Assembly: GCA_013146195.2 (NCBI GenBank)
Contig: CM028380.1
Coordinates: 78,868,556-78,932,555 of the forward strand
Reading direction: 5' to 3'
From: Codonopsis lanceolata
Taxonomy: Eukaryota > Streptophyta > Magnoliopsida > Asterales > Campanulaceae
DNA: 64,000 bases
Under the pieces are notes generated by a model. It saw only the letters and a program-made list of their open reading frames with translations, searched no databases and was not told where the DNA came from. The position numbers and the translations under genes were made by a program. The first letter of the stretch is position 1. Every line of letters begins with the position of its first letter. Positions 38,601 to 47,729 of this stretch are shown in pieces.

Positions 38601-41600
38601 TCTGATACCATCAATATCAACAAGAAGATTAAAGATTGGGAAAGACCATATATAAATATTTGATAGGTAAGTGTGGCCCTTTCAAAATTAACATGGACAT
38701 CCATAAAGGATATGAACCGGCTTGTATGATAACCTTGCTTAGGTCAAACTGAATGGCAAGAAAGGATTCACATACCCGACCCCAAGTAATTGGGATAGCG
38801 GCTGAGTTGAGTTAAGTTGATTGTAAACTTGAGATAGGATGCTCTGAAGGAAAATTCCCCCAACAAATAACAAATAAGCTATACTAATTATTTCAAGAGC
38901 AATTTCTAGCTTTATATCAAGGGCTAGCCCTGGCGAAAGGGTAAGGTTCCTCCAATTAGACCTGTGGATCACAAGTTCAAACTACAAAATTGCACGGGCA
39001 AGAAGACAATTCCAGGCCCCCCAGGTGCAGCGTACTGGTCCGGTGTTAAATTAGCTTATTTCAATCAACCAACCCCACCCCCCACAAAACAAATTGAAAA
39101 CTGAACATGCAGTCCCATTTATCTATATATTCGATAAAGATTCAATTATTTTCCGTCCAGAAGTAAAGCCAGCCCTTTGAAGAAGTGTAGAAGACACATA
39201 CAGTAAGTAACCAAACGTCTGACAAGACATGTTACAAACGTAGTAATAGAGCATAGAAAATTTGAAACTCTCATAAAACAGGTCGCTCATGGTGAAAAAA
39301 AAAATAAAATTTCAAAAAAGGGTTTGGATAACCGATAACTTGTCCGGCATTCTTAAAAGATGTCAGCCATGTACACGAATTGACCCCCCAAGACCAAATC
39401 GAGTAAGTTAGAAATCAAATTATCAGAGAATCACAACATACACTTAGCTACGCTACACATAGAAACAAAACTTGAATTCAATAAAGCCTGATGTAGAAGG
39501 GAGAACCTCAAAAAGAAAAATAAAAAGAAAAATAAACCAAGCCAAAACATATACACACACAAGAGAGACACATTGCAGCAGTAATGGAAGAATTCTAAGA
39601 AAAACATATTTTCATAGGTTTAACAGACAGTTCGGGTATAATGCTAAGAACGCAAGTATAATCATCAAATTGTATTCATAACAAAGATGAAAATTATGCT
39701 AGGTGCTATGCTGCATTCAAATTGAATTCTCAAAATTAGTCACACGATATGAAATGAAAGGACTAGATCATACAAATATAATCCTATACATCAAAAATAT
39801 GGTCTATAGTCTGTACAAGAAACTCAATACATCTAATGTCAATTGGACATCAAATTTCCACCTTGTTTTCGCCACATAAACTTGAAATTCAACCATATAA
39901 CAAATATTCAACCCTGCATCTCATTACGGAAAACCTTATCACATCATCATCTTACCTTTTGTATAGCATCGAAGATAGGTAGGAAGACATCAGTATCGTA
40001 ATTGCTCATCTTTTTCTGAAGAATAGAAGTCAATCTTTCAAACCCCATTCCAGTATCGACATGCTTAGCCGGTAAAGGTTTTAAAGAACCATCACTTTCC
40101 CTGTTAAACTGTGGAAAAGAAGGGGAAAAATGTTTTTTTTGATAAGTAAAAATAATATAAAACAAGCGTCAAAACAGGTGACGCGTTCTATTTACATCGG
40201 AAGTATACGGACTACATCAAGAATGGCTAATTGATAAACTATCCAAAAACTCTACAAAAGAAATATTAACAAATGTGGTCGACCCATGACACCAAAAGAA
40301 CAATGACCTGAAGACCTTCTCTTTCATCTTTCTTTTATAGGTAATAAATTATCAATCATTAAGATGAGCGAACACACTCTAATATACAGACACAAAGAAA
40401 AATATCTTACTGATAATTAATATAAGAGAGCCATGAGCATAGAAAGTGTTACCTGAATAAAGACAAGGTTCCATATCTCAATACATGTAGGGTCATCATT
40501 ATTAACCAATGCTGCAGCATCCCGGTTCCCAAGTCTATCAAAATGTATTTCTGTGCAGGGTCCACATGGCCCAGTATCACCCATCTCCCAAAAGTTGTCC
40601 TGCTCAGTCACAATTCACAAAAGATTAAGCAGCAGCATGAAACTTTTACAGACTCCAACTGGCATGGAAACGTTATATGGAGTTCAATTTGGGACTGTTA
40701 AGTTACCAACTTATATAAAAGTTTAAGCTGTTACATAGGGGCTCAATAGTATTTATCAAGTTTAACACTCCCCTTCAACCCGTCCACACATGGCGACATA
40801 CACAAACATGCCTCACCAGGGCATCACAAACCAAACAAAGTGATAACATGCACTCACAATATTCCGGGTAACAAATACAAGCGGGATGACTTGAGCCCAC
40901 GACCTTGCCAAACCAGAGCTCTAATACCATGTTAAGTTATCAACTCATCTAAAAGTAAGCTTTTAGATAGGGGCTCAATAGTGTATATCAAGCTTAACGG
41001 GGGCATTAAGCCTATAAGATGTAAGAGAACCTAACATCATAAGAGAAACCTACTTTGCAACCAAAAGGCAGTACGCGATTTGGTGGAAGATAGTTGAGCC
41101 ACAAATCTCTAGCTTCACTATCAGCAGGAAGTCCAACTTTCTCGTCACCTCCAAAATAGGTGGCATAGATTCGGTCGGTAGGTAGCTTATACACCTGTGA
41201 AACAATGACCAGCAATCAGTGTAAGCTTCTTCTTTTCTCCAGAAGTACAAAATGAAAATTAAAATAGTGATAAGCAGGTCTAACAAAGTTAGAAGTCAAA
41301 GGAGCCACTATTTTATGCCCAGTGAATTTATTATACGGAAATGTATGGTAAAGCATTAACGGAAGACACATGAAATTTTTAAATGTGAGGGCTGTTTGGC
41401 CTAGACAGTTATAGGTGAAATGACAAGGGTATGCCCAGTTATTGGTGAAATGACAAGGCAACTAATGCTCAAAATTTCATTGAAAGCTATGGAATGAATC
41501 GATCATCTCTCCAAAAAGGGCATTGAGATGCATGTGTCTGATACGGACTTGAGACAAAAAGATCTCTTATATAAAATAACGAAGCTGACAGAAACAATAA

Positions 41601-42872
41601 CAGTCACTTTATTTCGTTCTCATTGAATGTCCAGATCAAGAATGATAAAGGACAGAACCTCCAACAAAACGAAAAGCAAGTTCAATGAGTTCCCATTCCG
41701 TAAGTCATCAAAAAAAAATTAACAACAAAAAGTAGATGACGAGGAAAAAAAATATAAGTGACTAACTTTACCAAAAACCTTCTAGCAAGTGAAAACTAAG
41801 ACTTAAAGCATAAGCGTAAGGAAGCCCAGGGTTGTGCTTACCTTGGTGAGAAGCTCCCATGCCCAACCGATAGCTTCTACTTTAAAATAATCCCCAAATG
41901 ACCAATTACCAAGCATCTCGAAGAATGTGTGATGATAAGTGTCCTTGCCAACATCATCAAGATCATTGTGTTTGCCACCAGCTCGGATACACTTCTGGGT
42001 GTTGCAGGCACGAGTAAGCTTGCTCAAGGCAGTGTTGGGATCAGCTGTGCCTAAGAAGATAGGCTTGAACTGATTCATGCCTGTAAATAAAAAGATGTTG
42101 GCATCCATTACCATTAAGTCATACTATCGCAATATACATGTAAAACAAGGGAAATGCAAACATATACCCCAGGACTTGTTAAACACTCTTTTCAAATACT
42201 AATTGGGAAGATTAGCCTATGCATTAAACATCTCTTCGCTAACTTAAAGTATATTGGAAATAACTATTAACTCCTTAACAACATAAATCAAACATAAACA
42301 GTATCGCATCACAATGATCCCGCACATGTCTAAAACCACTAATTGATTGCATAGCACTGTAAATAAAACTTGCAATTTAGAAACTGACATTCGAAGAAGA
42401 TGGCTCTTATTTTATCTTGTTTTACTTAAAACCGGCTAGCAATAACAAACTAATGAATTGGATAGTACAGCAGCAATCCATACAGAGTGACGGATGGATG
42501 AAGGATGAACAAACCAGCATTAGCAAAGAGAAGAGTAGGGTCATTGACGGGAACAACGGGGCTTGACTTCCAGTCAACGTGGCCTTTCCCTTCGAAGAAC
42601 TTGACAAAAGTCTCCCTCACCGTATTGGCCGGCCATTCCACCTCCTCCACCTGTGAACCCATCCTCCTGGTCGGAGACGACGAACAACAACGAATTTGAA
42701 CCGAAGTAAGTGGCGAGATATTGAGACGAATAACCGATAGAAGAAGCGGTGGCTTGCAAGCTCTAACCGGAGACGCTACCGGGAGTCTAGAAACAGGTGA
42801 TAATGATGGAATTACGGATGTTCTGCTGAGAATTAACGCTAAATTGATATCAATATGTTTATAAAACCTCAT
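14632..42872 (-). CDS. ALATS: Alanyl-tRNA synthetase (cytosolic/organellar), 23 exons, 1024 aa
   Basis: Class II synthetase that attaches alanine to tRNA-Ala. Exons: 42872-42515, 42080-41842, 41194-41054, 40599-40453, 40108-39956, 35356-35227, 29275-29179, 29034-28914, 27791-27732, 26914-26864, 26782-26687, 26521-26420, 24942-24820, 24138-23995, 23894-23823, 23718-23643, 23487-23345, 23255-23147, 23070-22883, 15697-15608, 15516-15334, 15255-15076, 14703-14632. The lengths sum to 3075 bases with consistent phase and no stop; Arabidopsis ALATS is of similar length. Visible motifs: QKCIRAGGKHNDL and FFEMLGNWSFGDYFK (motif 2 region, residues about 150-186), GDTGPCGPCTEI (from about residue 253), GMGFER (motif 3, 315-320), editing-domain metal site HTCTH (667-671) with CGGTH (786-790), then the C-Ala domain and a glycine-rich tail before the TGA. 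Intron 9 has a GC donor; all others are GT-AG. Introns 3, 4, 5, 6 and 19 carry retrotransposons. The other long introns (for example 24943-26419, 27792-28913, 34763-35226) show nothing I can name. Confidence 0.96.
16140..16163 (+). mobile_element. Orphan LINE tail: 24 bp insertion with 17 bp target duplication
   Basis: A 24-base insert, starting TTATCAAAAAATAAAT, is flanked by AGGAATCTCTTCATTAC (16123-16139) and AGGAATCCCTTCATCAC (16164-16180), which agree at 15 of 17 bases. TTACTTATCAAAAA is the 3' end of the LINE family found four other times in this window. So this looks like a target-primed reverse transcription event that stopped almost at once, leaving only the tail. It lies in AlaRS intron 19 on the opposite strand to the other LINE copies. 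Confidence 0.65.
16299..16440 (+). repeat. Two tandem Stowaway-type left ends
   Basis: ACTCCCTCCATCCCA at about 16300 and ACTCCCTCCATCTCA at about 16412 are left termini of the plant CTCCCTCC MITE family in the same orientation, about 112 bases apart. No matching right ends (GGAGGGAG) follow, so these are truncated or overlapping remnants within AlaRS intron 19. Confidence 0.55.
16668..19965 (-). pseudogene. LINE ORF2 (endonuclease, RT, zf-RVT), broken, RT core deleted
   Basis: Order on the minus strand: apurinic-type endonuclease from about 19930 (NIGWNVRGFND, CFQETKM, then SRIDRFL near 19340), RT from about 18570 (SESQHAFVAGR, LDIEKAYDHVNWEF, GLRQGD), and the zinc-finger zf-RVT block near 17050 (NWCYMCKKDEETVNHLL). 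Between GLRQGD and the IIPVGKV block (about 18190-18050) the segment that should carry the catalytic F/Y-A-D-D motif is missing: VSHLPF joins almost directly to the downstream conserved stretch, a loss of about 40 codons compared with the LINE at 35622-38570. Several stops and frameshifts are also present. Confidence 0.85.
20446..22414 (-). pseudogene. LINE ORF1 (DUF4283 / zinc-knuckle type), broken
   Basis: The frame opens at 22414 (MEFSASRKAFEVQQIGD), continues in a second frame from 21892 (MDENSCGGNLKF), which has the DUF4283 pattern around KYFLFVFPSKEEAYRILSEK and EAWIRVLGLPLHLW, and then a third frame from 21114 rich in Lys/Glu. Plant L1 ORF1 proteins have this RNA-binding domain early, followed by a low-complexity linker. 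At least two frameshifts divide it. The product would bind LINE RNA; this copy cannot make it intact. Confidence 0.75.
29442..29550. repeat. Foldback palindrome in AlaRS intron 6
   Basis: Two arms of about 50 bases around a short spacer are inverted copies. The left arm starts ATCCCAATCTAGGTGGCAAG, and the right arm ends CTTGCCACCTAGATTAGGAT. Inner words GATGTGATTGGTTA and TAACCAATCACACATC also pair. RNA or single-stranded DNA from this stretch would fold into a long hairpin. It is probably a small foldback MITE; no clear target-site duplication was found. Confidence 0.7.
30939..34598 (+). pseudogene. Copia gag-pol remnants
   Basis: Gag-like sequence spans about 30940-31560 (SQILSDTDVGSLQDAFSRVL region). 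Integrase follows at about 32710-33250: GAG-pre-integrase MGHPSMYSLKKL with H..C..C (DLACDACQFAKHH), FIDDYSRVTWIYLM and the NGAAERKNRHLLE signature. Then comes a deleted RT beginning near 33410 (KNAFLHGDLLEEVYM, LYGLKQSP). The catalytic Y-V-D-D is YVND at about 33668. RNase H remnants end in ADVFTKSL near 34520. Many in-frame stops, a missing Asp in the integrase H-V-D-V-W motif and the lost RT Asp show it is inactive. The protease region is interrupted by the LINE fragment. Confidence 0.85.
31946..32460 (-). mobile_element. 5'-truncated LINE nested in the Copia element
   Basis: The left side is the family 3' tail (minus strand ...TTACTTATCAAAAAAAA). Reading inward, the minus strand encodes the zf-RVT C-terminal region (RKRNMVFVNRCYMCKAGAES, then WKERNHRAFDN), as in the other LINE copies. 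The body stops at about 32460, where Copia coding sequence resumes (frame continuing into LTTSLQLSSVLYI). It is inserted in the protease/GAG-pre-integrase part of Copia, so it is younger than the Copia insertion. Confidence 0.85.
35567..35621. repeat. 55 bp direct repeat flanking the intron 5 LINE (left copy)
   Basis: The stretch starting AGTCTGATACCATCAATATC is repeated at 38599-38654 on the other side of the LINE with a few mismatches (AAGATGATTAGAGG versus AAGAAGATTAAAGA). LINE target-site duplications are usually 7-20 bases, so 55 is exceptional. Either the cut was widely staggered or a pre-existing local duplication was used. Confidence 0.8.
36867..38333 (-). pseudogene. LINE reverse transcriptase with duplicated palm segment
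   Basis: This is a 488-residue open frame covering RT domains 1-7. The conserved A box is DIYKAYDHVNW and the B box is GLRHGDPLSPFLF. The catalytic C box appears twice as LLFAHDSLVF; the usual second residue pair A-D-D is A-H-D in both copies, which should abolish activity. The two copies come from an 85-codon tandem duplication (see 37093-37605). The open frame despite the duplication means the unit length is a multiple of three. Confidence 0.85.
37093..37605 (-). repeat. 255 bp in-frame tandem duplication in LINE RT
   Basis: Bases about 37093-37347 and 37348-37605 are direct copies with only a few differences (for example CTAACTGAGAG versus CTAATTGAGAG). The unit encodes from AILGGFIS to AAFFGFK and includes the RT active-site loop. 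The near identity means the duplication is young relative to the divergence between the LINE copies in this window. Confidence 0.85.
38599..38654. repeat. 55 bp direct repeat flanking the intron 5 LINE (right copy)
   Basis: This is the partner of 35567-35621. It begins right after the (TA)n run and TAGGT at the truncated 5' side of the LINE. Confidence 0.8.
38760..39065 (+). mobile_element. SINE-like remnants in AlaRS intron 5
   Basis: At 38776-38822 the motif CCCGACCCCAAGTAATTGGG is followed by GATAGCGGCTGAGTTGAG, the kind of 3' end with TTG-rich tail seen in plant TS-type SINEs. About 110 bases on, TGGCGAAAGGGTAAGG and, after a tRNA-like spacing, CACAAGTTCAAACT resemble pol III A and B boxes (38932-38985). 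I cannot tell whether these are parts of one rearranged SINE or two. There are no target duplications I trust. Confidence 0.4.
40132..40340 (-). mobile_element. LINE 3' fragment 30 bp from AlaRS exon 5
   Basis: The minus strand ends in TTACTTATCAAAAAAAACA, the same tail as the other LINEs, preceded by the family 3' UTR words (ACGCGTCACCTGTTTTGACG). The insertion sits in the short intron 4 (40109-40452), leaving about 30 bases, TTTTTCCCCTTCTTTTCCAC and AG, before exon 5. The body limit at about 40340 is approximate. Confidence 0.75.
40696..40999 (-). mobile_element. TRIM/SMART mini-LTR element in AlaRS intron 3, 304 bp
   Basis: Two direct repeats, 40930-40999 and 40696-40767, act as LTRs of about 70 bases that begin (minus strand) with TGTTAA or its one-base variant and end TTAACA. 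Next to the 5' LTR on the minus strand is TGGTATTAGAGC, a tRNA-Met-type primer-binding site. Before the 3' LTR is the purine tract GGTTGAAGGGGAG. The flanks GGGAC (40691-40695) and GGGGC (41000-41004) fit a 5 bp duplication with one change. There is no coding capacity. Confidence 0.8.
42515..42872 (-). CDS. ALATS: AlaRS exon 1: targeting presequence and two start codons
   Basis: The exon opens with an ATG at 42872-42870 and has a second in-frame ATG at 42662-42660 (protein MGSQVEEVEWPANTV). The 70 residues between them have several Arg and Lys but no Glu and a single Asp, and are rich in Ser, Leu, Pro and Val, as in mitochondrial or plastid targeting peptides. The conserved synthetase fold starts right after the second Met. 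Arabidopsis AlaRS is known to supply both the mitochondrion and the cytosol from one gene by use of two start codons, and this arrangement fits the same device. Which start is stronger cannot be judged without the transcript start. Confidence 0.85.
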
Positions 42873-43100
42873 CCATCTGAAAGGTAATTTGTGGAGAACG
42901 CTATCGGGCCCGATGTACTGGTGTGAGCTGCGCCGACGGTGAGGATTGGCTAAGGGGACGACGATATATGGCTTCTGACTCTGAAAATGATTCGGCGGCT
43001 TAGTCGAATTAGAGAAGAACTGAGAAGGCAGACACAGTCCTAATTCTCTCTAAACGACGTAGTTTTATTGAAGCTGATTGGTGCTTTCAATGTACGCTTG
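42873..43100 (-). promoter_or_regulatory. Probable AlaRS promoter and 5' leader
   Basis: The region upstream of the first ATG is less AT-rich than the spacer beyond it, has no transposon signature and contains short CG-containing blocks (for example CGGGCCCGATG near 42907). I see no convincing TATA box, as often in housekeeping genes. The transcript start is not determinable from sequence alone. Confidence 0.35.
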
Positions 43101-43329
43101 CTGGCCAATCTCGTATTGTAAAGTACAGCAATAGCTTCTGATTGCCTGAGAGCGACCCTTTTATGGGCTCGAAGTTGAGCCCAAGACAGTATGGGCTGTG
43201 ATTTGTTTTATTACCCGATTACATTATAAAACAGTTAGGTAATTGATTAGGGCTATTCAGAGGTTGAGATTAAATTATTTTAAAAAACTTAACGGTTGAG
43301 ATTCACCCTCGCATTCACATGTGTGAGTA

Positions 43330-44447
43330 GTTATCTATTTTAAATTCTCTATTTTTTATTTTCCTATTACAAGTCACCCTTATAATTAATATTATGAGCA
43401 GTCACAATTTTTTCTTCTCCTTATATTTTATCTTCATATTACAAAATCACACCCTGCGATTAATTTTCTGAACAGTCACCCCTTATAAAACATCAATCCA
43501 TCAACTTTCACTTGAAGCAATGTATCCTTTGACTGTAAAAAAAATACACCTTCTATTTATGTACTATCACTTCAATTGACGAAATCATATATACTGACAC
43601 GTGCAGTCATCCCCTACAATTAATATTACGAGCAGCCACGCACTAAGATTAATCTTCTAAACCATTACCTCTTACAAAATATAAAACTTATATTAATATA
43701 ATCTCACAATAGAGCTCAATTGATTGACTAAAACTATCTGGCCATGGGGGTTGATTCCGTCGCAAAATCAAACGTTCATAGGTCAGTTACATATAACTTC
43801 TTACCAATAACGTCCCCTCAACTATCACTTGAAGTAATATACCCCTCAACTGTAACGTTTTTTTTTAAATCGCACCTTCTATTTAGACGTTGTCGTTTCA
43901 ATTGATGAAATCAGATATATTAGCACCGTGTCATAGACACGAGCACGAAAATCTAGTTAATATTATGAGTAGTCACCATTTTTTCTTCTCCTTATGTTTT
44001 ATCTTCATATTACAAAATCATGCCTTGCGATTAATCTTCTGAACAATCACCCCTTATAAGACATCAATTCCTCAACTATCACTTGAAGCAATGTACCCAT
44101 CAACTGCAACATTTTTTACAGTTATCTTTTTTACGGTTTTAAAGTTATTGTTTTACGGTTTTACAGTTATCTTTTTACGGTTTTAAAGTTATTGTTTTAC
44201 TAAGATATTAGATTTATTGTTTATTTTTATGATTTTCAATTTATTGTTTTAGGAGATATTAGATTTATTGTTTTACGGTTTTATAGTTATTGTGTTTTAT
44301 GTTTAATTATACTCTTTTTAAATAAGTTACACAATTTCTTTAATGTTTGAGATATCGTCATTTATTAATTTATTTGTACCATGCGCATTGCATACACTTC
44401 ATATATTGATCATGTCCATACTGACACCGTGCAGCACTAAATCTAGT
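43330..44447 (+). mobile_element. Helitron-like repeats with two CTAGT ends
   Basis: A unit beginning near TTAATATTATGAGCAGTCAC occurs at about 43387-43540 and 43966-44120, with a shorter version near 43615-43680. Two candidate Helitron 3' ends follow: CGTGTCATAGACACG hairpin then ...AAAATCTAG at 43953-43956 before T, and GTGCAGCAC then ...AAATCTAG at 44443-44446 before T. Between them (44115-44300) the words TTTACGGTTTTAAAGTTATT repeat in tandem. I read this as one Helitron-family copy inserted next to, or into, another. No helicase is present. Confidence 0.5.
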
Positions 44448-45558
44448 TATAATTTATAATCATGCATTATTAATCAATCTTATTTCTAAATTTATTTACT
44501 TTTTAATTAAGTAAACAAAAAGGTCCCTCAACTATATAAATTATAGATTATATTTATTAAAAAAAACTTTAAACAATTTTTAAAAAGTACAAAAAAAATT
44601 ATTTTTTAAGTATATAATTTACCAACTAGTCATATAAATTAGAAAATAAGGTAATTATTTATTTTGTAAATAGATTTGGATAGATTAGAATCAATAAATA
44701 TCTTAAGATATTTAGTCAACTCTTCCCTTATTTCTTGTGATTAATTATATAAACATAACCCCTAATTCTTTAAATAAAATTAAATATATATATTTTTTAA
44801 ACTGAATGGTGACGCGTATGGGTGGCAGTATTTGAATAGTAGCGCCCAACCGCCCACGATTGGGATAGATTGGGTTTATTGTTTGTTGTTAGTTGAGATT
44901 AAAATAATAATTAAATGCTTGTTAGTTGAGATTAAAGTAATAATTAAATTCTATCCACAGTGTATTGGATTTTTCTTACATAAGTGGTCTTTACATCATG
45001 ATAAGTGGTCAACTATAATCCAAAAAAATTAAGATAAAAATTGTGATTGGTATATGTTATATTTCAAGGGTCGCTTGTGTAGAAAAAAGATTACACTGCT
45101 TAGGGATGAAATTTTTACTCTTAAGTTAATCTCTTTGTTCTTATATTATTCTCTTCGTTTTGTTTAATTTTTTTGAGTTGATTGTTTATCATATGAATTT
45201 TGTGTGTATATTTTTAACTTTATTAAAGTCATATAACATGTAATTTGTTGTACCAAAAAAGTATTATAAAATATATGTTTTATGATTTTAAAAAATAAAA
45301 AATAAAAATATATATACGTCAAATCATCATTTGAAAAACAATTTGTTTAACTTAAAGGGGTAAAATTAAACAATAATTTAGAAATGGAGGGAGTCATTCA
45401 AAATCAATCAACCTAAAAAAAATTATTAGACTGTGGTAAGATTTTATCTTCTCATGCTCATATTACCCTTTACAAATATTGCTGAGATCACTCGATCACC
45501 CTAAATTTGAACATATTGTTAGTCTCAAAGGGTTCAAAGTAGGCTAGAAGGGGGTTGA
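44448..45558. other. AT-rich spacer before the Gypsy element
   Basis: Very AT-rich. The only recognisable item is a Stowaway-type right end, ATGGAGGGAG, at about 45386. No gene is seen. Confidence 0.5.
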
Positions 45559-46201
45559 TGTAATACTCCGATAATTTTAGCTAAAATATTAATGAGATAG
45601 TCTCCTGTAAGACGGTCTTACGGATCCTTATCCGTAAAATGGAGCCCCATTTAGAAATTCGCGGGTTAATAATTAACCATGTTAATAAAAATTATAAAAA
45701 TAAGTTTGTCTCAATGGACGAAACTGGTGCTTGGAGAATTAGTCGACTGAAGGTCGGTTGTTCGAAACTCCCTAGTTGCACAATTTAGTTTTAATTCTCA
45801 TTAATGAGAAGTTCCTCTATTTGCTCCGGTGCCCCTGCACTTTCATTGTTTGCCACCGAAATTCTTACATTTTCACGCCTTGCAATATTAATGAGGAGTT
45901 CCTCTATTTGCTCCGGTACCCCTGCACTTTCATTGTTTGCCACCGAAATTCTTATATTTCTCACGGCTTGCAATTTAATCATTTGTCACTTTTTAGTATT
46001 AAGAGTGTCACTTTTTAGTATTAAATGTGTAACTTTTTAGTATTAAGAGTGACACTTTTTTATATTAAATGTGTCACTTTTTAGTATTAAGAGTGTCACT
46101 TTTTAGTATTAAGAGTATCACTTTTTAGTATTAAATGTGTCACTTTTTAGTATTAAATGTGTAACTTCTTAGTATTAAGAGTGTCACTTTTTATTATTAA
46201 A

Positions 46202-46838
46202 CTAGTTTTATACCCGTGCGTTAAACGCACGGACATATATATTTTTCAATCAAATTATACTCAGTTAAATTATAATCAAACAAAATGAAGACAAAAAAAC
46301 AAAACTCAAAGAAGAGATTATTTCAATGAATAGAAAAATATCATTTGATTCATTTGATTAAAAATTAATATGAAAATAAAGAAATATATGTGTCAGTTGA
46401 TTAACAATAATAAAATAAATAAATTGGAATAACTGCAATTTATGAAAATTAAATAAATAATTAAAATGAAAATACAAAAAATGTGTATCACGGTGTATGG
46501 ATTTTCTGTAGTGATACGTCGATTTGGATTCACGATGCATTAATTTAGAATCCCAATGAATCACTATGAATTAAAAATAGACCGGTTTGAACGTGAGATA
46601 TCGATTTAAAATCGTGATGCACTGCTATGGAATGAGAATGACAATTACACAATTTTGAATCATGCGTTGCAATGTATGAACTGATGCTTATCACAAGCGT
46701 GTCCGATTCATTAAAGGTATTCTTGTCCTTTCATATCAAAAATGTTTTCATCTAATTAAAAAAGCATAGTGGACAGCGATTGAATATCTGTCAAAAGAGA
46801 CTGACCCAATTTTCACCATATTCTTTTCAAACCATTAA
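46202..46838 (-). mobile_element. Non-autonomous Helitron within the minisatellite
   Basis: On the minus strand the 3' end is a perfect hairpin CCGTGCGTTTAACGCACGG (46214-46232), then GTATAAAACTAG ending at 46202, followed by T. The interior shares phrases with the copy at 60915-61800 (GTGAGATAT..., GATGCATTAATTT, AATTTTGAATCAT), so they are one family. The 5' end is near 46800-46838; the exact TC start is unclear because a Tourist MITE abuts it. Confidence 0.75.
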
Positions 46839-47138
46839 GGTGTCGTTTGGTAGCCAGGATTAAGGCCAAATAGGATTAATAAGCCGAGTTGTCTGATATT
46901 TGCTACGCAATAGGTGGTCGGGACTAATAGCACGAGTTATCCGGATAAATTCATTATCCCCTCACTATTAATAACAAGGGAGAGGGTGGTATTATTAGCG
47001 CCCTCGCTAAAAAAAATTGGATTAACATTTGTAATCTCAAAACTACCCCCGATATACAAGTGGGGATTAATAGCGAGGGCACTAATAATACTGGGATTAA
47101 TAATACTGCTTATCCTTGTCCGACTACCAAACAAGCCA
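46839..47138. mobile_element. Tourist-type MITE (PIF/Harbinger), 300 bp
   Basis: The ends are GGTGTCGTTTGGTAGCC and, inverted, TGGCTTGTTTGGTAGTCG, with 3 bp duplications TAA at 46836-46838 and 47139-47141. Inner inverted words (AGCGCCCTCGCTA against TAGCGAGGGCACTAA) suggest a near-palindromic fold. The internal open frames on both strands are reflections of this symmetry. Confidence 0.85.
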
Positions 47139-47319
47139 TAAGAGTATTAAGAGTGTCACTTTTTAGTATTAAGAGTGACATTTTTTAATATTAAATGTGT
47201 TACTTTTTAGTATTAAGAGTGTCACTTTTTAGTATTAAATGTGTCACTTTTTAGTATTAAGAGTGTCACTTTTTAGTATTAAATGTGTAACTTTTTAGTA
47301 TTAAGAGTGTCACTTTTTA

Positions 47320-47729
47320 GTGCTCGTTTGTTGCAGCTTATTTGAAGTGACTTTTGGATTTTGGCTTTTGAAAAGTCATATTTAAAGTGTTTGTTTCAGC
47401 TTATAAGCCAAAAGCCAATAAGTAAGGTACAACACCCTTTATGCATTGAAAAGCCAAAATTTTAAGATTTTTTGGTTTTTTTTAAACATGAAGACAACTA
47501 TTCATTAATAAATATTTGATTGTCTTCATTTCATTCTTTTATGAAATATACATAAAAATATGAATACTAATTTTCAAGTTTTTTTTTAACAAATAATTAT
47601 AACGACTCATAAGCAGCTTTTCAACAGCTGTAACAAACAGTTTATCATGCAATCAGCCAAAAGTCATTCAGCTACCAGCTTAAGCTATCAGCCATAAGTC
47701 ATAAGCCATCAGCCACAACAAACGAGCCC
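47320..47729. mobile_element. Tourist-type MITE (PIF/Harbinger), 410 bp
   Basis: The termini GTGCTCGTTTGTTG and, inverted, GGGCTCGTTTGTTG agree at 13 of 14. TTA is duplicated (47317-47319 and 47730-47732). Its insertion point is inside a minisatellite unit, which reads on unbroken if the element is removed. Internal GCTTATAAGCC / GGCTTATGACTTATGGC words repeat in both orientations. Confidence 0.9.

Noticed and set aside
45791..45982. Frame with a repeated NNESAG motif on the minus strand
   Set aside because: It is a translation of the 103-base tandem duplication in the left arm of the Mutator-like element, without other coding signs.
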